Below, one piece after another: positions 7,234 to 16,188 of a stretch of 64,000 nt of DNA. Where the stretch lies: the NCBI RefSeq assembly GCF_021343995.1, contig NZ_JAJTTE010000009.1:62001-126000 (forward strand). The letters run 5' to 3'. This DNA comes from Pseudonocardia terrae (GTDB lineage: Bacteria > Actinomycetota > Actinomycetes > Mycobacteriales > Pseudonocardiaceae). A program made the translations under genes and the position numbers. The notes under the pieces were generated by a model. It was not told the origin of the DNA. It searched no databases and saw only the letters and a list, made by a program, of their open reading frames with translations. The number at the start of each line of letters is the position of its first letter. Position 1 is the stretch's first letter.

Positions 7234-8373
7234 ATGCGCATCACGAAGCTCGTCGTCGCGCTCGCTGCTGCGACCTCACTCGGCCTGCTGGCCGGCTGCG
7301 GGGGCGGAGGAAGCACCAGCACCGCGGCCACGCCCGAGGGCACCCAGAAGGCCGAGGCCGCGCAGAAGGTCGTCGACGCCGCCAAGGCCGTCCCGGGCAC
7401 GAACGACCTCGGCCCGGCCATCGACGTCAGCTCCCTGCGGGGCAAGACGATCTACAGCATCCCGATCGACAGCAAGGCGGAGTTCTACCAGGCGGGTGAG
7501 GAGGCGATGAAGGGCGTCGCCGCCAAGGCCGGGGTCAACTTCGTGACCTTCCCGTCGGACGGCACCCAGACCTCGTACCAGCAGGGCATCGCCCAGGCCA
7601 TCAACGCGGGCGCGGGGGCGATCCTGCTGAACGGCCCGCTGCCCGCGACCCTGGGCCCGCAGATCGACGCCGCGACGAAGGCCGGGATCCCGGTCGTCCC
7701 GCTGCACCTGTCGGACAAGGGCAGCCCGGTCAGCGCGGGCCTGAAGTACGAGGCCTTCGCCCCGTTCAACGAGGCCGCACGGCTCATGGCTCTGACCGCG
7801 GTGGCGGCGCAGAAGGGCTCGCCGGTGCACGCCCTGATCATCCAGTCGTCGGAGACCGGGCCGGCCAAGGGCATGGTCGACACGATGCAGAAGGCCCTGA
7901 CCGACGAGGCGCCCGCCGGGTCCGGGTCCGAGGTGATCAACGTGGCGGTGCCGCAGTGGTCGCAGCAGATCCAGAGCCAGGTGCAGTCGGCGCTGCTGAA
8001 GGACCCGAACATCAACGCGGTGCTGCCGATGTACGACTCGATGGCGCTCTACGCCGCCCCCGGCATCAAGCAGGCCGCCGGCGGCCGTGACGTGCCGATC
8101 TACACCTTCAACGGCACCCCGTCGATCCTGAAGATGGTCCAGGACGGCCAGGTCGCCATGAACGCCGCGGAGAACCCGGACTGGGTCGCGTACGTGAACA
8201 TCGACGTCGCCTTCCGCGCCATGCTCGGTGCCGACCCGGTGCCCGCCGAGTCCGGCCCGCTCCGCGTGATCGACTCGTCCAACGTGGCCGAGACGGGCAC
8301 GCCGCCGCAGAGCGGCAAGGGCTTCGGCGACACCTACGGCGCCGCCTTCCTGAAGCTGTGGGGCCTGGCCTGA
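7234..8373 (+). CDS. ABC transporter substrate-binding lipoprotein (ribose/sugar type)
   Basis: A 379-residue periplasmic-binding-protein-like lipoprotein of the RbsB class. A signal peptide ends in the lipobox LLAGC (Cys22), followed by a Gly/Ser/Thr-rich linker. The mature protein starts with GKTIYSIPIDSKAEFYQAGEEAMKGVAAKAG, then QQGIAQAINAGAGAILLNG, the typical first lobe. ATG at 7234 is preceded by GGAG. The adjacent ATPase and permease complete an importer. RbsB-like proteins bind sugars, but actinobacterial relatives also take up other polar compounds, so the ligand is open. Its stop overlaps the ATPase start. Confidence 0.9.
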   Translation: MRITKLVVALAAATSLGLLAGCGGGGSTSTAATPEGTQKAEAAQKVVDAAKAVPGTNDLGPAIDVSSLRGKTIYSIPIDSKAEFYQAGEEAMKGVAAKAGVNFVTFPSDGTQTSYQQGIAQAINAGAGAILLNGPLPATLGPQIDAATKAGIPVVPLHLSDKGSPVSAGLKYEAFAPFNEAARLMALTAVAAQKGSPVHALIIQSSETGPAKGMVDTMQKALTDEAPAGSGSEVINVAVPQWSQQIQSQVQSALLKDPNINAVLPMYDSMALYAAPGIKQAAGGRDVPIYTFNGTPSILKMVQDGQVAMNAAENPDWVAYVNIDVAFRAMLGADPVPAESGPLRVIDSSNVAETGTPPQSGKGFGDTYGAAFLKLWGLA

Positions 8374-9941
8374 TGACCGCTCCGGCACCGCTGCTGGCCG
8401 TGGCCGGCCTGACCAAGGCGTTCAACGGCGTCCCCGCCCTGCGCGGCGTCGACCTGGACGTGCGGGCCGGCGAGGTGCACGGCCTGCTCGGGGCGAACGG
8501 CTCCGGCAAGTCCACCCTGATCAAGGTCCTGGCCGGCTTCCACGACGCGGACGGGGGCACCGTCACCGTCGCCGGCACGTCGGTGCGCGGCCCGTTCGGC
8601 GCGCGCGGCCTGCGCGACCACGGCCTCGGCTTCGTGCACCAGGACCTCGGGCTGGCCGGGGCCGGCACGGTGCTGGAGCACATGGCGCTGGACTCGGGCG
8701 GCGACGCCCCGGGGTGGCGCCGGGTGAACTGGAAGGCCGAGCGGAGGCGGGTCACCGACCTCCTGGACCGCTTCGAGGTCGACGTCGACCCGGCCGCCCC
8801 GATCGACACCCTGACCCCCGTGCAGCGGGCCATGGTCGCGGTGGTCCGGGCCGTCGGCTCGCAGGAGCTCGCCGGAGCCGGATCGCACGGTCGAGCGGGG
8901 CGGGCCGGCGGGCAGATCCTCATCCTGGACGAGCCGACGGTGTTCCTGCCCCGCCACGAGGTCGGGCTCCTGTTCGCCCTGCTCAGGCGGCTGCGCGACC
9001 GCGGCGACGCGGTCCTGCTCGTCTCGCACGACCTCGACGAGATCCTCGAGGTGACCGACCGGGTCACGGTGTTCCGCAACGGCCGCACCGCCGGCACGCG
9101 CTCGACCACCGGGGCCACCCGCGACGACCTCGTGCAGCTCATCCTGGGTGCGCGCGACGAGCACGTGGCGAAGGGCGACGCGACCGTGCGGACCGACCGG
9201 CCTGCGCTCCTGTCCGCCCGCGGGCTGCGCGGAACCCGGGTCCGCGACCTGGACCTGGACCTGTTCGCCGGCGAGGTGGTCGGCGTGACCGGGCTGGCCG
9301 GTTCCGGGTTCGAGGAGCTGCCCGACCTGCTGTTCGGCGCGCGTCCGGCCTCGGGGGGCCGGATCGAGCACGGCGGCCGCGAGGTCGCGCGGCCGACGCC
9401 GGCCCGGTCCATGGACGCCGGCGTGGTGCTGATCCCGGCCGACCGCAAGGGTCAGGGCGGGGCGCTGGGGCTGTCGGTCCTGGAGAACGTCTCGCTGCCC
9501 TTCCTCACCGGCCGGGCCCGGGGCTTCGCCGTGGACTGGAAGGGGCTCGAGCGCCAGGCGCAGGACACCTGCGACCGGCTCGGCGTGGTCCCCGCCAACC
9601 CGCAGGCGCTGTTCGGGCACCTGTCCGGCGGCAACCAGCAGAAGGCCCTGCTGGGCAAGTGGATGGACACGAACCCGCAGGTGATGCTGCTCGCCGAGCC
9701 CACCCAGGGCGTCGACATCGGCGCCCGGCGGGAGATCTTCACGCTGATCCGCTCGGCCGTCGCGCAGGGCATGGCGGTGCTGTGCGCGACGTCGGACTAC
9801 GAGCAGCTGGTGGAGATGGCGGACCGGGTCCTCGTGCTGGACGGCGGCCGGGTCAGCGCCGAGATCACCGGATCGGACATCACCAAGGACGTCCTGGCGT
9901 CCGCCGTCTACGCCGAAGATGCAGCGGAGGAAGCATCGTGA
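8373..9941 (+). CDS. ABC transporter ATPase with two nucleotide-binding domains (RbsA/MglA type)
   Basis: A 522-residue tandem ATPase. Domain 1 has Walker A GANGSGKST, a degenerate signature LTPVQ and Walker B ILILDEPT. About 15 extra residues (SQELAGAGSHGRAGRAGG) sit between the signature helix and Walker B. Domain 2 has a degenerate Walker A (GLAGSGFEEL, normal for this family), a good signature LSGGNQQKALLGKW and Walker B VMLLAEPTQGVD. One functional site per chain is usual for RbsA proteins. The start ATG overlaps the upstream stop (TGATG), and the stop overlaps the permease GTG. Confidence 0.92.
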   Translation: MTAPAPLLAVAGLTKAFNGVPALRGVDLDVRAGEVHGLLGANGSGKSTLIKVLAGFHDADGGTVTVAGTSVRGPFGARGLRDHGLGFVHQDLGLAGAGTVLEHMALDSGGDAPGWRRVNWKAERRRVTDLLDRFEVDVDPAAPIDTLTPVQRAMVAVVRAVGSQELAGAGSHGRAGRAGGQILILDEPTVFLPRHEVGLLFALLRRLRDRGDAVLLVSHDLDEILEVTDRVTVFRNGRTAGTRSTTGATRDDLVQLILGARDEHVAKGDATVRTDRPALLSARGLRGTRVRDLDLDLFAGEVVGVTGLAGSGFEELPDLLFGARPASGGRIEHGGREVARPTPARSMDAGVVLIPADRKGQGGALGLSVLENVSLPFLTGRARGFAVDWKGLERQAQDTCDRLGVVPANPQALFGHLSGGNQQKALLGKWMDTNPQVMLLAEPTQGVDIGARREIFTLIRSAVAQGMAVLCATSDYEQLVEMADRVLVLDGGRVSAEITGSDITKDVLASAVYAEDAAEEAS

Positions 9942-11008
9942 GTGCCACACAGGAACAGAAGGCACAGGACCGGAAGGCACGGGAGAAGGACGAGGCCCGG
10001 ACGCCCGCGTCCACCGCCTCCGCCCGCCGCAGGCGCAAGGCGCCGGCCGAGCCCGAGCGGTTCGCGCTGCTCGGCGTGTGGGCCGTGCTGATCGTCGCGT
10101 TCAGCCTGATCGTCCCGCAGACGTTCCCCACCGCGGCCAACGTCTCCAACATGCTGTCGTCGCAGGTCGTGCTGCTGATCCTCGCGATCGGCCTGCTCTA
10201 CCCGCTGCGGGCCGGCGACTACGACCTGTCCGTGGCCTCGACGCTGAACCTCGCGACCGTCGTGGTCGCGGTGCTCAACGTGCAGCAGGGGTGGGGGATC
10301 TGGCCGTCCGTGCTGGTCGCGCTCGTGGCCAGCCTCCTGGTCGGGGTGCTCAACGGGCTGATCGTCACGGTCTTCGACATCAACCCGTTCATCGTGACCC
10401 TGGGCATGGGCACGGTCGTGCAGGGCCTGATCTACCTGCTCTCGGACTCGTCGACCATCAGCGGCATCGACCGCGTCCTGTCCGACGCCGTGCTCACCCA
10501 GCCGTTCCTGGGCATCCCGATCGGGTTCTTCTACGCGCTGGCCCTCGTCGTGGTCGCGTGGTACGTCTTCGACCACACCGCCTTCGGGCAGCGCCTGCTG
10601 TTCGTCGGGCAGAGCCACGACGTGGCCCGGCTCAACGGCGTGAACGTGCCCCGGCTGCGGTGGCGCTCGCTGATCATCTCGGCGGGCTTCGCGGGCCTGG
10701 CGGGCGTCGTCTACGCCGGCACCACGGCCAGCGCCGACCCGGTGTCCGGCGCGTCGTTCCTGCTCCCGGCGTTCGCGGCCTGCTTCCTCGGCTCGACAGT
10801 GCTGCGGATCGGCCGGTTCAACCCCTGGGGCACGCTGATCGCCGTGTACTTCCTGGTCACCGGCATCACGGGCCTGCAGCTCCTCGGCGCCCAGCAGTAC
10901 GTGCAGCAGCTCTTCTACGGCGGCGCGCTGGTCATCGCCGTCGTCCTGTCCAAGCTCGTCCGCAGCCGCGGCGAGCGCAAGCGGCGCGCCCAGGCCGCGG
11001 CCGTCTGA
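9938..11008 (+). CDS. ABC transporter permease (RbsC/BPD_transp_2 type)
   Basis: A 356-residue inner-membrane permease. About 40 charged N-terminal residues precede a series of hydrophobic helices (FALLGVWAVLIVAFSLIV, VVLLILAIGLLYPL and so on). The family loop DLSVASTLNLATVVVAVL and the conserved INPFIVTLGMGTVVQGL are clear. GTG at 9938 overlaps the ATPase stop and has GCGGAGGA upstream. A single permease gene suggests a homodimer with the double ATPase. Confidence 0.92.
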   Translation: MSATQEQKAQDRKAREKDEARTPASTASARRRRKAPAEPERFALLGVWAVLIVAFSLIVPQTFPTAANVSNMLSSQVVLLILAIGLLYPLRAGDYDLSVASTLNLATVVVAVLNVQQGWGIWPSVLVALVASLLVGVLNGLIVTVFDINPFIVTLGMGTVVQGLIYLLSDSSTISGIDRVLSDAVLTQPFLGIPIGFFYALALVVVAWYVFDHTAFGQRLLFVGQSHDVARLNGVNVPRLRWRSLIISAGFAGLAGVVYAGTTASADPVSGASFLLPAFAACFLGSTVLRIGRFNPWGTLIAVYFLVTGITGLQLLGAQQYVQQLFYGGALVIAVVLSKLVRSRGERKRRAQAAAV

Positions 11009-11036
11009 TCCCCCTCTTCTCGCAAGGAGCACCACC

Positions 11037-12149
11037 ATGAAGGCACGCGGAGCCGTCATCCACGAGGTCGGCGCGAAGTGGGAGGTCCAGGACCTCGAGC
11101 TCGACGAGCCGCGCGACCACGAGGTCCGGATCAAGGTCATGGCCAGCGGGCTGTGCCACTCCGACGACCACTTCGTGACCGGCGACCTGGCCGTGACCCT
11201 GCCGATGGTCGGCGGCCACGAGGGCGCCGGGATCGTCGAGGCCGTCGGGCCGGGCGTCACCAAGGTCGAGGTGGGCGACCACGTCGCCACCCTGTTCATC
11301 CCGGCCTGCGGCAAGTGCCGCTACTGCGCCCGGGGTCAGCAGTACATCTGCGACAACGGCGCGGGCATGGAGCACGGCCGCGCGATGGACGGCACCGCCC
11401 GCTTCCACGCGACGGACGGCACGGACGTCGGCGGCGTGACCCGGCTGGGCACCTTCGCCAACTACCTGGTCTGCCACGAGAACCAGGCCGTCAAGGTCGC
11501 CGACGACATCCCGTTCGAGCTGGCCTGCCTGGTCTCCTGCGGCGTGGCCACCGGCTTCGGCGCCGCGGTCAACGGCGGCCCGGTCCGCCCGGGCGACGTC
11601 GTGCTCGTCGCCGGTCTGGGCGGGGTCGGCGCCAACGCGGTCCAGGGCGCCCGGATCGCCGGCGCCGCGCACGTGATCGTCGTGGACCCGGTGCCCTACA
11701 AGCAGGAGCGGGCCGAGGACTTCGGCGCCACCGCCGCGTTCGGCTCGATCGCCGAGGCCCGGCCGCTGATCGACCAGCTCACCAACGGGCAGGGCGTCAA
11801 CGTCGGGATCGTGACCGTCGGCCGGGTCGACGGCGACATCATCGGCGACGTCTTCGCCGCCGTCGGTAAGGCCGGGCGCTGCGTGCTGGTCTCCGTCGGC
11901 TCCTCGGACAAGCACCTGGCCGTGAGCCCGCAGGACCTGACCAACTTCGCCAAGTCCATCAAGGGCGTGATGTACGGCGACTGCAACCCGACCGCCGACA
12001 TCCCGGGCCTGCTGGAGCTCTACCGCAGCGGCGTCCTGCGCCTCGACGAGCTCGTGACCCGCCGCTACTCGCTCGACGAGATCAACCAGGCGGTCGAAGA
12101 CATGCACGCCGGCCGCAACATCCGCGGCGTCCTCGTCCACCAGCACTGA
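11037..12149 (+). CDS. Zinc-dependent nicotinoprotein (NDMA-type) alcohol dehydrogenase
   Basis: A 370-residue medium-chain dehydrogenase. Catalytic zinc ligands: Cys40 in SGLCHSD and His61-Glu62 in GGHEGAG. Structural zinc ligands: Cys91, 94, 97 and 105 (CGKCRYCARGQQYIC). The nucleotide fold is VAGLGGVGANAVQG. Overall sequence matches the NDMA-dependent actinobacterial class, in which NAD(H) stays bound and is reoxidised by an external carrier, linked in the literature to mycofactocin. AAGGAG precedes the ATG. It likely oxidises an alcohol intermediate for the aldehyde dehydrogenase encoded 29 bp downstream. Confidence 0.9.
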   Translation: MKARGAVIHEVGAKWEVQDLELDEPRDHEVRIKVMASGLCHSDDHFVTGDLAVTLPMVGGHEGAGIVEAVGPGVTKVEVGDHVATLFIPACGKCRYCARGQQYICDNGAGMEHGRAMDGTARFHATDGTDVGGVTRLGTFANYLVCHENQAVKVADDIPFELACLVSCGVATGFGAAVNGGPVRPGDVVLVAGLGGVGANAVQGARIAGAAHVIVVDPVPYKQERAEDFGATAAFGSIAEARPLIDQLTNGQGVNVGIVTVGRVDGDIIGDVFAAVGKAGRCVLVSVGSSDKHLAVSPQDLTNFAKSIKGVMYGDCNPTADIPGLLELYRSGVLRLDELVTRRYSLDEINQAVEDMHAGRNIRGVLVHQH

Positions 12150-12178
12150 GCTCCCGTCCCGGAAGAGGAACGACACGC

Positions 12179-13666
12179 ATGACTGCAGTGACCGAGACCC
12201 CGGCCGACCTGGCGTCCCGGCCGGTGGAGCACACCCGCCTGCACATCGGGGGCGAGTGGGTGGAGGCCCTCGGCGGGGGTGAGCTCGACACCGTCAACCC
12301 GGCGACCGGCGAGGTCTTCACCCGGGTGGCGCTGGGCGAGGCGGCCGACGTCGACCGGGCGGTCGCGGCCGCCCGCACGGCCTTCGAGGAGGGCCCCTGG
12401 CCGCGGATGACCCCGCGGGAGCGGGCCGCCGCGCTGTGGCGCCTCGGTGACCTGATCCTCGCCGACGCCCCGGAGATGGCCCGGGTGGAGACGCTGGACC
12501 AGGGCAAGCCGTACGCGATCGCGCAGGCGGGCGACGTGCCGTCGGCGGCCGGGCTGTTCCACTACATGTCCGGCTACGCCACGAAGATCGAGGGCGAGAC
12601 CATCCCGATCTCGGCGCCGGGGGAGTACCTCACCTACACCCGCCGCGAGCCGCTCGGCGTCGTCGGCCTGATCGTGCCGTGGAACTTCCCGCTGGTGATC
12701 ACCTCGTGGAAGGTGGCACCCGCGCTGGCCGCCGGCAACACCGTGGTGCTCAAGCCCGCCGAGGCCACCCCGCTCTCGGCGCTGCGGCTCGCGCACCTCG
12801 CCCTGGAGGCGGGCATCCCGCCGGGCGTGCTCAACGTCGTCAACGGCTACGGCTCGACGGTCGGCGCGGCGCTGGCCGCGCACCCGGGCGTCGACAAGGT
12901 GTCGTTCACCGGCTCGACCGCGACCGGCCGCCGGATCCTCGACGCCGCCGGGGGCAACCTCAAGCGGGTCACCCTCGAGCTCGGCGGCAAGAGCGCGAAC
13001 ATCGTCTTCGGCGACGCGGACCTGGAGAAGGCGATCGCCGGGTCCACGGAGGCGATCTTCTTCAACGCCGGGCAGGCCTGCGCCGCGGGCTCGCGGCTGT
13101 ACGTGCACGACAGCGTGTACGACGAGTTCGTGGCGGGCCTGGTCGAGAAGGCGAAGCAGATCAGGGTGGGCGACGGGTTCGACCCGGCCACCCAGATCGG
13201 GCCGCTCGCGAGCCGCGAGCACTTCGACCGGGTGAGCGCGTACCTGGAGACCGGGCGGTCCGAGGGCACGGTGCTGACCGGCGGCGGGCGCGTCGGGGAG
13301 ACCGGCTACTTCGTGGAGCCGACCGTCATCGCCGACACCGCGGCGGACTCCCGGGTGACCCGCGAGGAGATCTTCGGCCCGGTCGTCGTCGCGCACCGGT
13401 TCACCGACGAGGCCGAGGTGATCCGGGCGGCCAACGACACCCGCTACGGTCTCGCGGCCGGCATCTGGACCCGGGACGTGGCCAGGGCACACCGGGTCGC
13501 GGCGCGGCTGCAGGCCGGCACGGTGTGGGTGAACACCTACGGCGTCTTCGACCCGAGCATGCCGTTCGGCGGGATGAAGGAGTCCGGCTGGGGCCGCGAG
13601 ATGGGCCACGAGGTGCTGCACGACTACACCGACGTCAAGACGGTCTGCGTCGACATCCATGGCTGA
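12179..13666 (+). CDS. NAD(P)-dependent aldehyde dehydrogenase
   Basis: A 495-residue aldehyde dehydrogenase of usual length. Seen are the oxyanion Asn in VPWNFPL, LKPAEATPLSAL, FTGSTATGR, general base Glu267 in LELGGKSANIV, and nucleophile Cys301 in FFNAGQACAAGSRL; the C-terminal PFGGMKESGWGREMG is intact. It converts the aldehyde made by the upstream alcohol dehydrogenase to an acid (inference from adjacency). The ATG has GGAAGAGGA upstream. Its last eight bases overlap the GntR regulator gene. Confidence 0.93.
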   Translation: MTAVTETPADLASRPVEHTRLHIGGEWVEALGGGELDTVNPATGEVFTRVALGEAADVDRAVAAARTAFEEGPWPRMTPRERAAALWRLGDLILADAPEMARVETLDQGKPYAIAQAGDVPSAAGLFHYMSGYATKIEGETIPISAPGEYLTYTRREPLGVVGLIVPWNFPLVITSWKVAPALAAGNTVVLKPAEATPLSALRLAHLALEAGIPPGVLNVVNGYGSTVGAALAAHPGVDKVSFTGSTATGRRILDAAGGNLKRVTLELGGKSANIVFGDADLEKAIAGSTEAIFFNAGQACAAGSRLYVHDSVYDEFVAGLVEKAKQIRVGDGFDPATQIGPLASREHFDRVSAYLETGRSEGTVLTGGGRVGETGYFVEPTVIADTAADSRVTREEIFGPVVVAHRFTDEAEVIRAANDTRYGLAAGIWTRDVARAHRVAARLQAGTVWVNTYGVFDPSMPFGGMKESGWGREMGHEVLHDYTDVKTVCVDIHG

Positions 13667-14375
13667 CGGGACGGCCGGGGGGACGGCGCAGGTCGCCCCG
13701 CTGCCGATCGACCGCTCCAACCTCACGCTGGCCGACCGGGTCGAGACGTTGCTGCGCGACGCGGTCGTCCAGGGTGAGCACCCGCCGGGCGCCCGGCTCT
13801 CCGAGGCGGACATCGCCCGGTCCTACGGGGTCAGCCGGGGGCCGGTGCGCGAGGCGCTGCGCCGGCTGGAGCACCACGGCCTCGTGACGGTCGAGCCGCA
13901 CCGCGGGGCGTTCGTCCGGACCCTCGACCTGGAGGAGGTCCGGGAGCTGTTCGAGGTCCGCATCGCCCTCGAGGCGGAGGCGGCCGAGCTGGCCGCCACG
14001 CGGATCGACGCGGCCGGCGTCGCCGAGCTGCGCGGGCTCGCGCGCACCGCCGGGCAGGAGGTCGCGCGCAGCGGCCGGTCGGGGATCTTCGACACCCACG
14101 ACCTGCACGACCTCGTGGTCCGGCAGGCGGGCAACCAGCGACTGGCACGCGCCGTCGCACAGGTCAACGCCGAGCTGCGGCTCGCCCGCTCCCGTTCGGG
14201 GGCGACCGGGTCGCGTGCGGTCGAGGCCGTCGGCGAGCACGACCGGCTCGTCGACGCCCTGGCCTCGGGCGACGCGCGCGGTGCGCGGGAGGCCATGCGG
14301 GAGCACCTCGGTGCGGCCCTGCGCAACACGCTGGCACTGCTCCACCCCACGCTCGCGGACGGGAAGGCCGGATGA
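13659..14375 (+). CDS. GntR-family transcriptional regulator (FadR/FCD subfamily)
   Basis: A 238-residue regulator. The winged HTH (about residues 24-88) has LRDAVVQGEHPPGARLSEADIA and YGVSRGPVREALRRLE, then HRGAFVRTLD. A helical FCD ligand-binding domain follows, with DTHDLHDLVV and HDRLVDAL supplying typical metal/carboxylate ligands. It lies inside the operon driven from 5775, overlapping the aldehyde dehydrogenase by 8 bp and the next gene by 4. It is one of two candidates in the window to bind the three shared dyads (inference). Confidence 0.9.
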   Translation: MADGTAGGTAQVAPLPIDRSNLTLADRVETLLRDAVVQGEHPPGARLSEADIARSYGVSRGPVREALRRLEHHGLVTVEPHRGAFVRTLDLEEVRELFEVRIALEAEAAELAATRIDAAGVAELRGLARTAGQEVARSGRSGIFDTHDLHDLVVRQAGNQRLARAVAQVNAELRLARSRSGATGSRAVEAVGEHDRLVDALASGDARGAREAMREHLGAALRNTLALLHPTLADGKAG

Positions 14376-15448
14376 GCACGCTCTTCGAACCCTGGAAGCT
14401 CGGCCGGATCGAGCTGGCCAACCGGGTCGTCATGGCCCCGATGACCCGCAACCGGGCGGACGTCGCGGGGGTGCTGCCGGACTCGGCGGCCACCTACTAC
14501 GCCCAGCGCGCCGGGGCCGGGCTGATCGTCACCGAGGGCACCCAGCCCAGCGCCGCGGCGCAGGGCTACCCCGGCACCCCCGGCCTGCACACCGACGACC
14601 AGGAGAAGGCCTGGTCCCGGGTGGCCGACGCGGTGCACGCCGCGGGCGGGCGGATCTTCTGCCAGCTGATGCACACCGGCCGGATCTGCCACGAGAGCCT
14701 GATCCCCGCGGACGCGCAGGTGGTGGCGCCGAGCGCGGTCCGGGCGGACGTCGAGGTCGCCCGCGCCGACGGCGTCATGGTTCCCGCGCCCGAGCCGGTC
14801 GCGCTCGACCAGGCCGGGATCGCGCAGGTGATCGAGGACTTCGCCGCCGCGGCGGCCCGCGCGGTGCGCGCCGGTCTCGACGGCGTGGAGCTGCACGGCG
14901 CCAACGGCTACTTGCTGCACCAGTTCCTGTCCCCGGGGACCAACGTCCGCACGGACGCCTACGGCGGCTCGCCCGAGAACCGCGCGCGGTTCGTGGTCGA
15001 GGTGACCGCGGCCGTCGCGGACCGGATCGGCGCCGACCGGGTCGGCCTGCGGATCTCGCCCGGCGGTCAGTTCAACGACATGGCGGACAAGGGCAACGAG
15101 GACACCTACCTCGCGCTCGCGGAGGCCCTCGCGCCGCTGCGGCCCGCCTACCTGCACACGCTGCGCCGGCGCTCGTCGCCGCTGCACACCGAGCTGCGCC
15201 GGCGCTGGCCGACCACCTACGTCCTCAACACCGGCTACCTCGGCGGCAGCGAGCTCGACGACGTCGCACCGCTGGTCGGGGCCGAGACGGACCTGGTCAG
15301 CGTGGGGCGGCTGTTCATCTCCAACCCGGATCTCGTCCGGCGCTGGCGCGAGGACATCCCGCGCGCCGAGTGGGACGAGTCGACCTTCTACACGCCCGGG
15401 GACGCCGGTTACACGGACTACCCCAGCTGGCAGGGGAGTGACGCATGA
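14372..15448 (+). CDS. NADH:flavin oxidoreductase, Old Yellow Enzyme family
   Basis: A 358-residue single-domain FMN ene-reductase (no C-terminal FAD/NAD domain). The N-terminal LANRVVMAPMTRNRA contains the flavin-contacting Thr. The substrate-carbonyl-binding pair is His175-Asn178 in VELHGANGYLLHQFLSP, with Tyr180 as proton donor. NVRTDAYGGSPENRARF and VSVGRLFISNPDLV are conserved. Such enzymes reduce alpha,beta-unsaturated carbonyls, nitro compounds or nitrate esters. It overlaps the GntR gene by 4 bp and the next SDR by 4 bp. Confidence 0.92.
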   Translation: MSTLFEPWKLGRIELANRVVMAPMTRNRADVAGVLPDSAATYYAQRAGAGLIVTEGTQPSAAAQGYPGTPGLHTDDQEKAWSRVADAVHAAGGRIFCQLMHTGRICHESLIPADAQVVAPSAVRADVEVARADGVMVPAPEPVALDQAGIAQVIEDFAAAAARAVRAGLDGVELHGANGYLLHQFLSPGTNVRTDAYGGSPENRARFVVEVTAAVADRIGADRVGLRISPGGQFNDMADKGNEDTYLALAEALAPLRPAYLHTLRRRSSPLHTELRRRWPTTYVLNTGYLGGSELDDVAPLVGAETDLVSVGRLFISNPDLVRRWREDIPRAEWDESTFYTPGDAGYTDYPSWQGSDA

Positions 15449-16188
15449 GCACCATCCAGGCACCCTTCGACGGCCGGGTCGTGGTGATCACCGGCGCAGC
15501 CTCGGGCATCGGGGCCGCCACCGCAGAGGTGTTCCGCGACCAGGGCGCGACCGTGGTCGGCTGGGACCTGAGCGGCACGAAGGAGTACGGCCCGCTCGAC
15601 CTGACCGACCCGGCCGCCGCGAAGGCCGCCGCCGAGGCCGCGGTCGCCGAGCACGGACACGTCGACGCGCTGGTCAACTGCGCGGGGATCATCACCGAGA
15701 ACCTGCCGGTCGAGCAGACCGACCCGGCGGACTTCCGGCGCACCTACGACGTGAACGTGGGCGGGATCGTGCATGCCGCCCAGGCGCTGTACCCCGCGCT
15801 GAGCGCGGCGAAGGGCGCGATCGTCAACGTCGCCTCCCAGGCGGCGCTGGTCTGCCTCCCGCACCAGTCCGCGTACTCGGCGTCGAAGGGCGCGGTCGCC
15901 GCGCTGACCCGCTCGATGGCGATCGACTGGGCCGAGGCCGGGATTCGGGTCAACGCCGTGTGCCCCGGCTTCACGCTCACCCCGATGGCCAAGCAGCAGA
16001 TGACCCCCGAGCTCGACGCGGCGGTGTCCCGGCGGGTGCCCATGGGGCGGATGTTCGAGCCCGAGGAGATCGGGCGGGTGATCGCGTTCCTGGCCTCGTC
16101 GGCCGCGTCCGCGGTGACCGGCGTCGTCATGCCGGTCGACGGCGGATGGACCGCCGGGGAGCCGGCCCTGCCGATGGGAGCGCCGTGA
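15445..16188 (+). CDS. Short-chain dehydrogenase/reductase (SDR)
   Basis: A 247-residue classical SDR. The cofactor motif TGAASGIG (residues 16-23), NCAGI, catalytic Ser in NVASQAALV and Tyr/Lys in YSASKGA are all present, as is the C-terminal VDGGWTAG. FabG-like length. It overlaps the OYE gene (ATGA) and the next SDR (GTGA), so three redox enzymes are made together. The substrate cannot be assigned. Confidence 0.9.
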   Translation: MSTIQAPFDGRVVVITGAASGIGAATAEVFRDQGATVVGWDLSGTKEYGPLDLTDPAAAKAAAEAAVAEHGHVDALVNCAGIITENLPVEQTDPADFRRTYDVNVGGIVHAAQALYPALSAAKGAIVNVASQAALVCLPHQSAYSASKGAVAALTRSMAIDWAEAGIRVNAVCPGFTLTPMAKQQMTPELDAAVSRRVPMGRMFEPEEIGRVIAFLASSAASAVTGVVMPVDGGWTAGEPALPMGAP

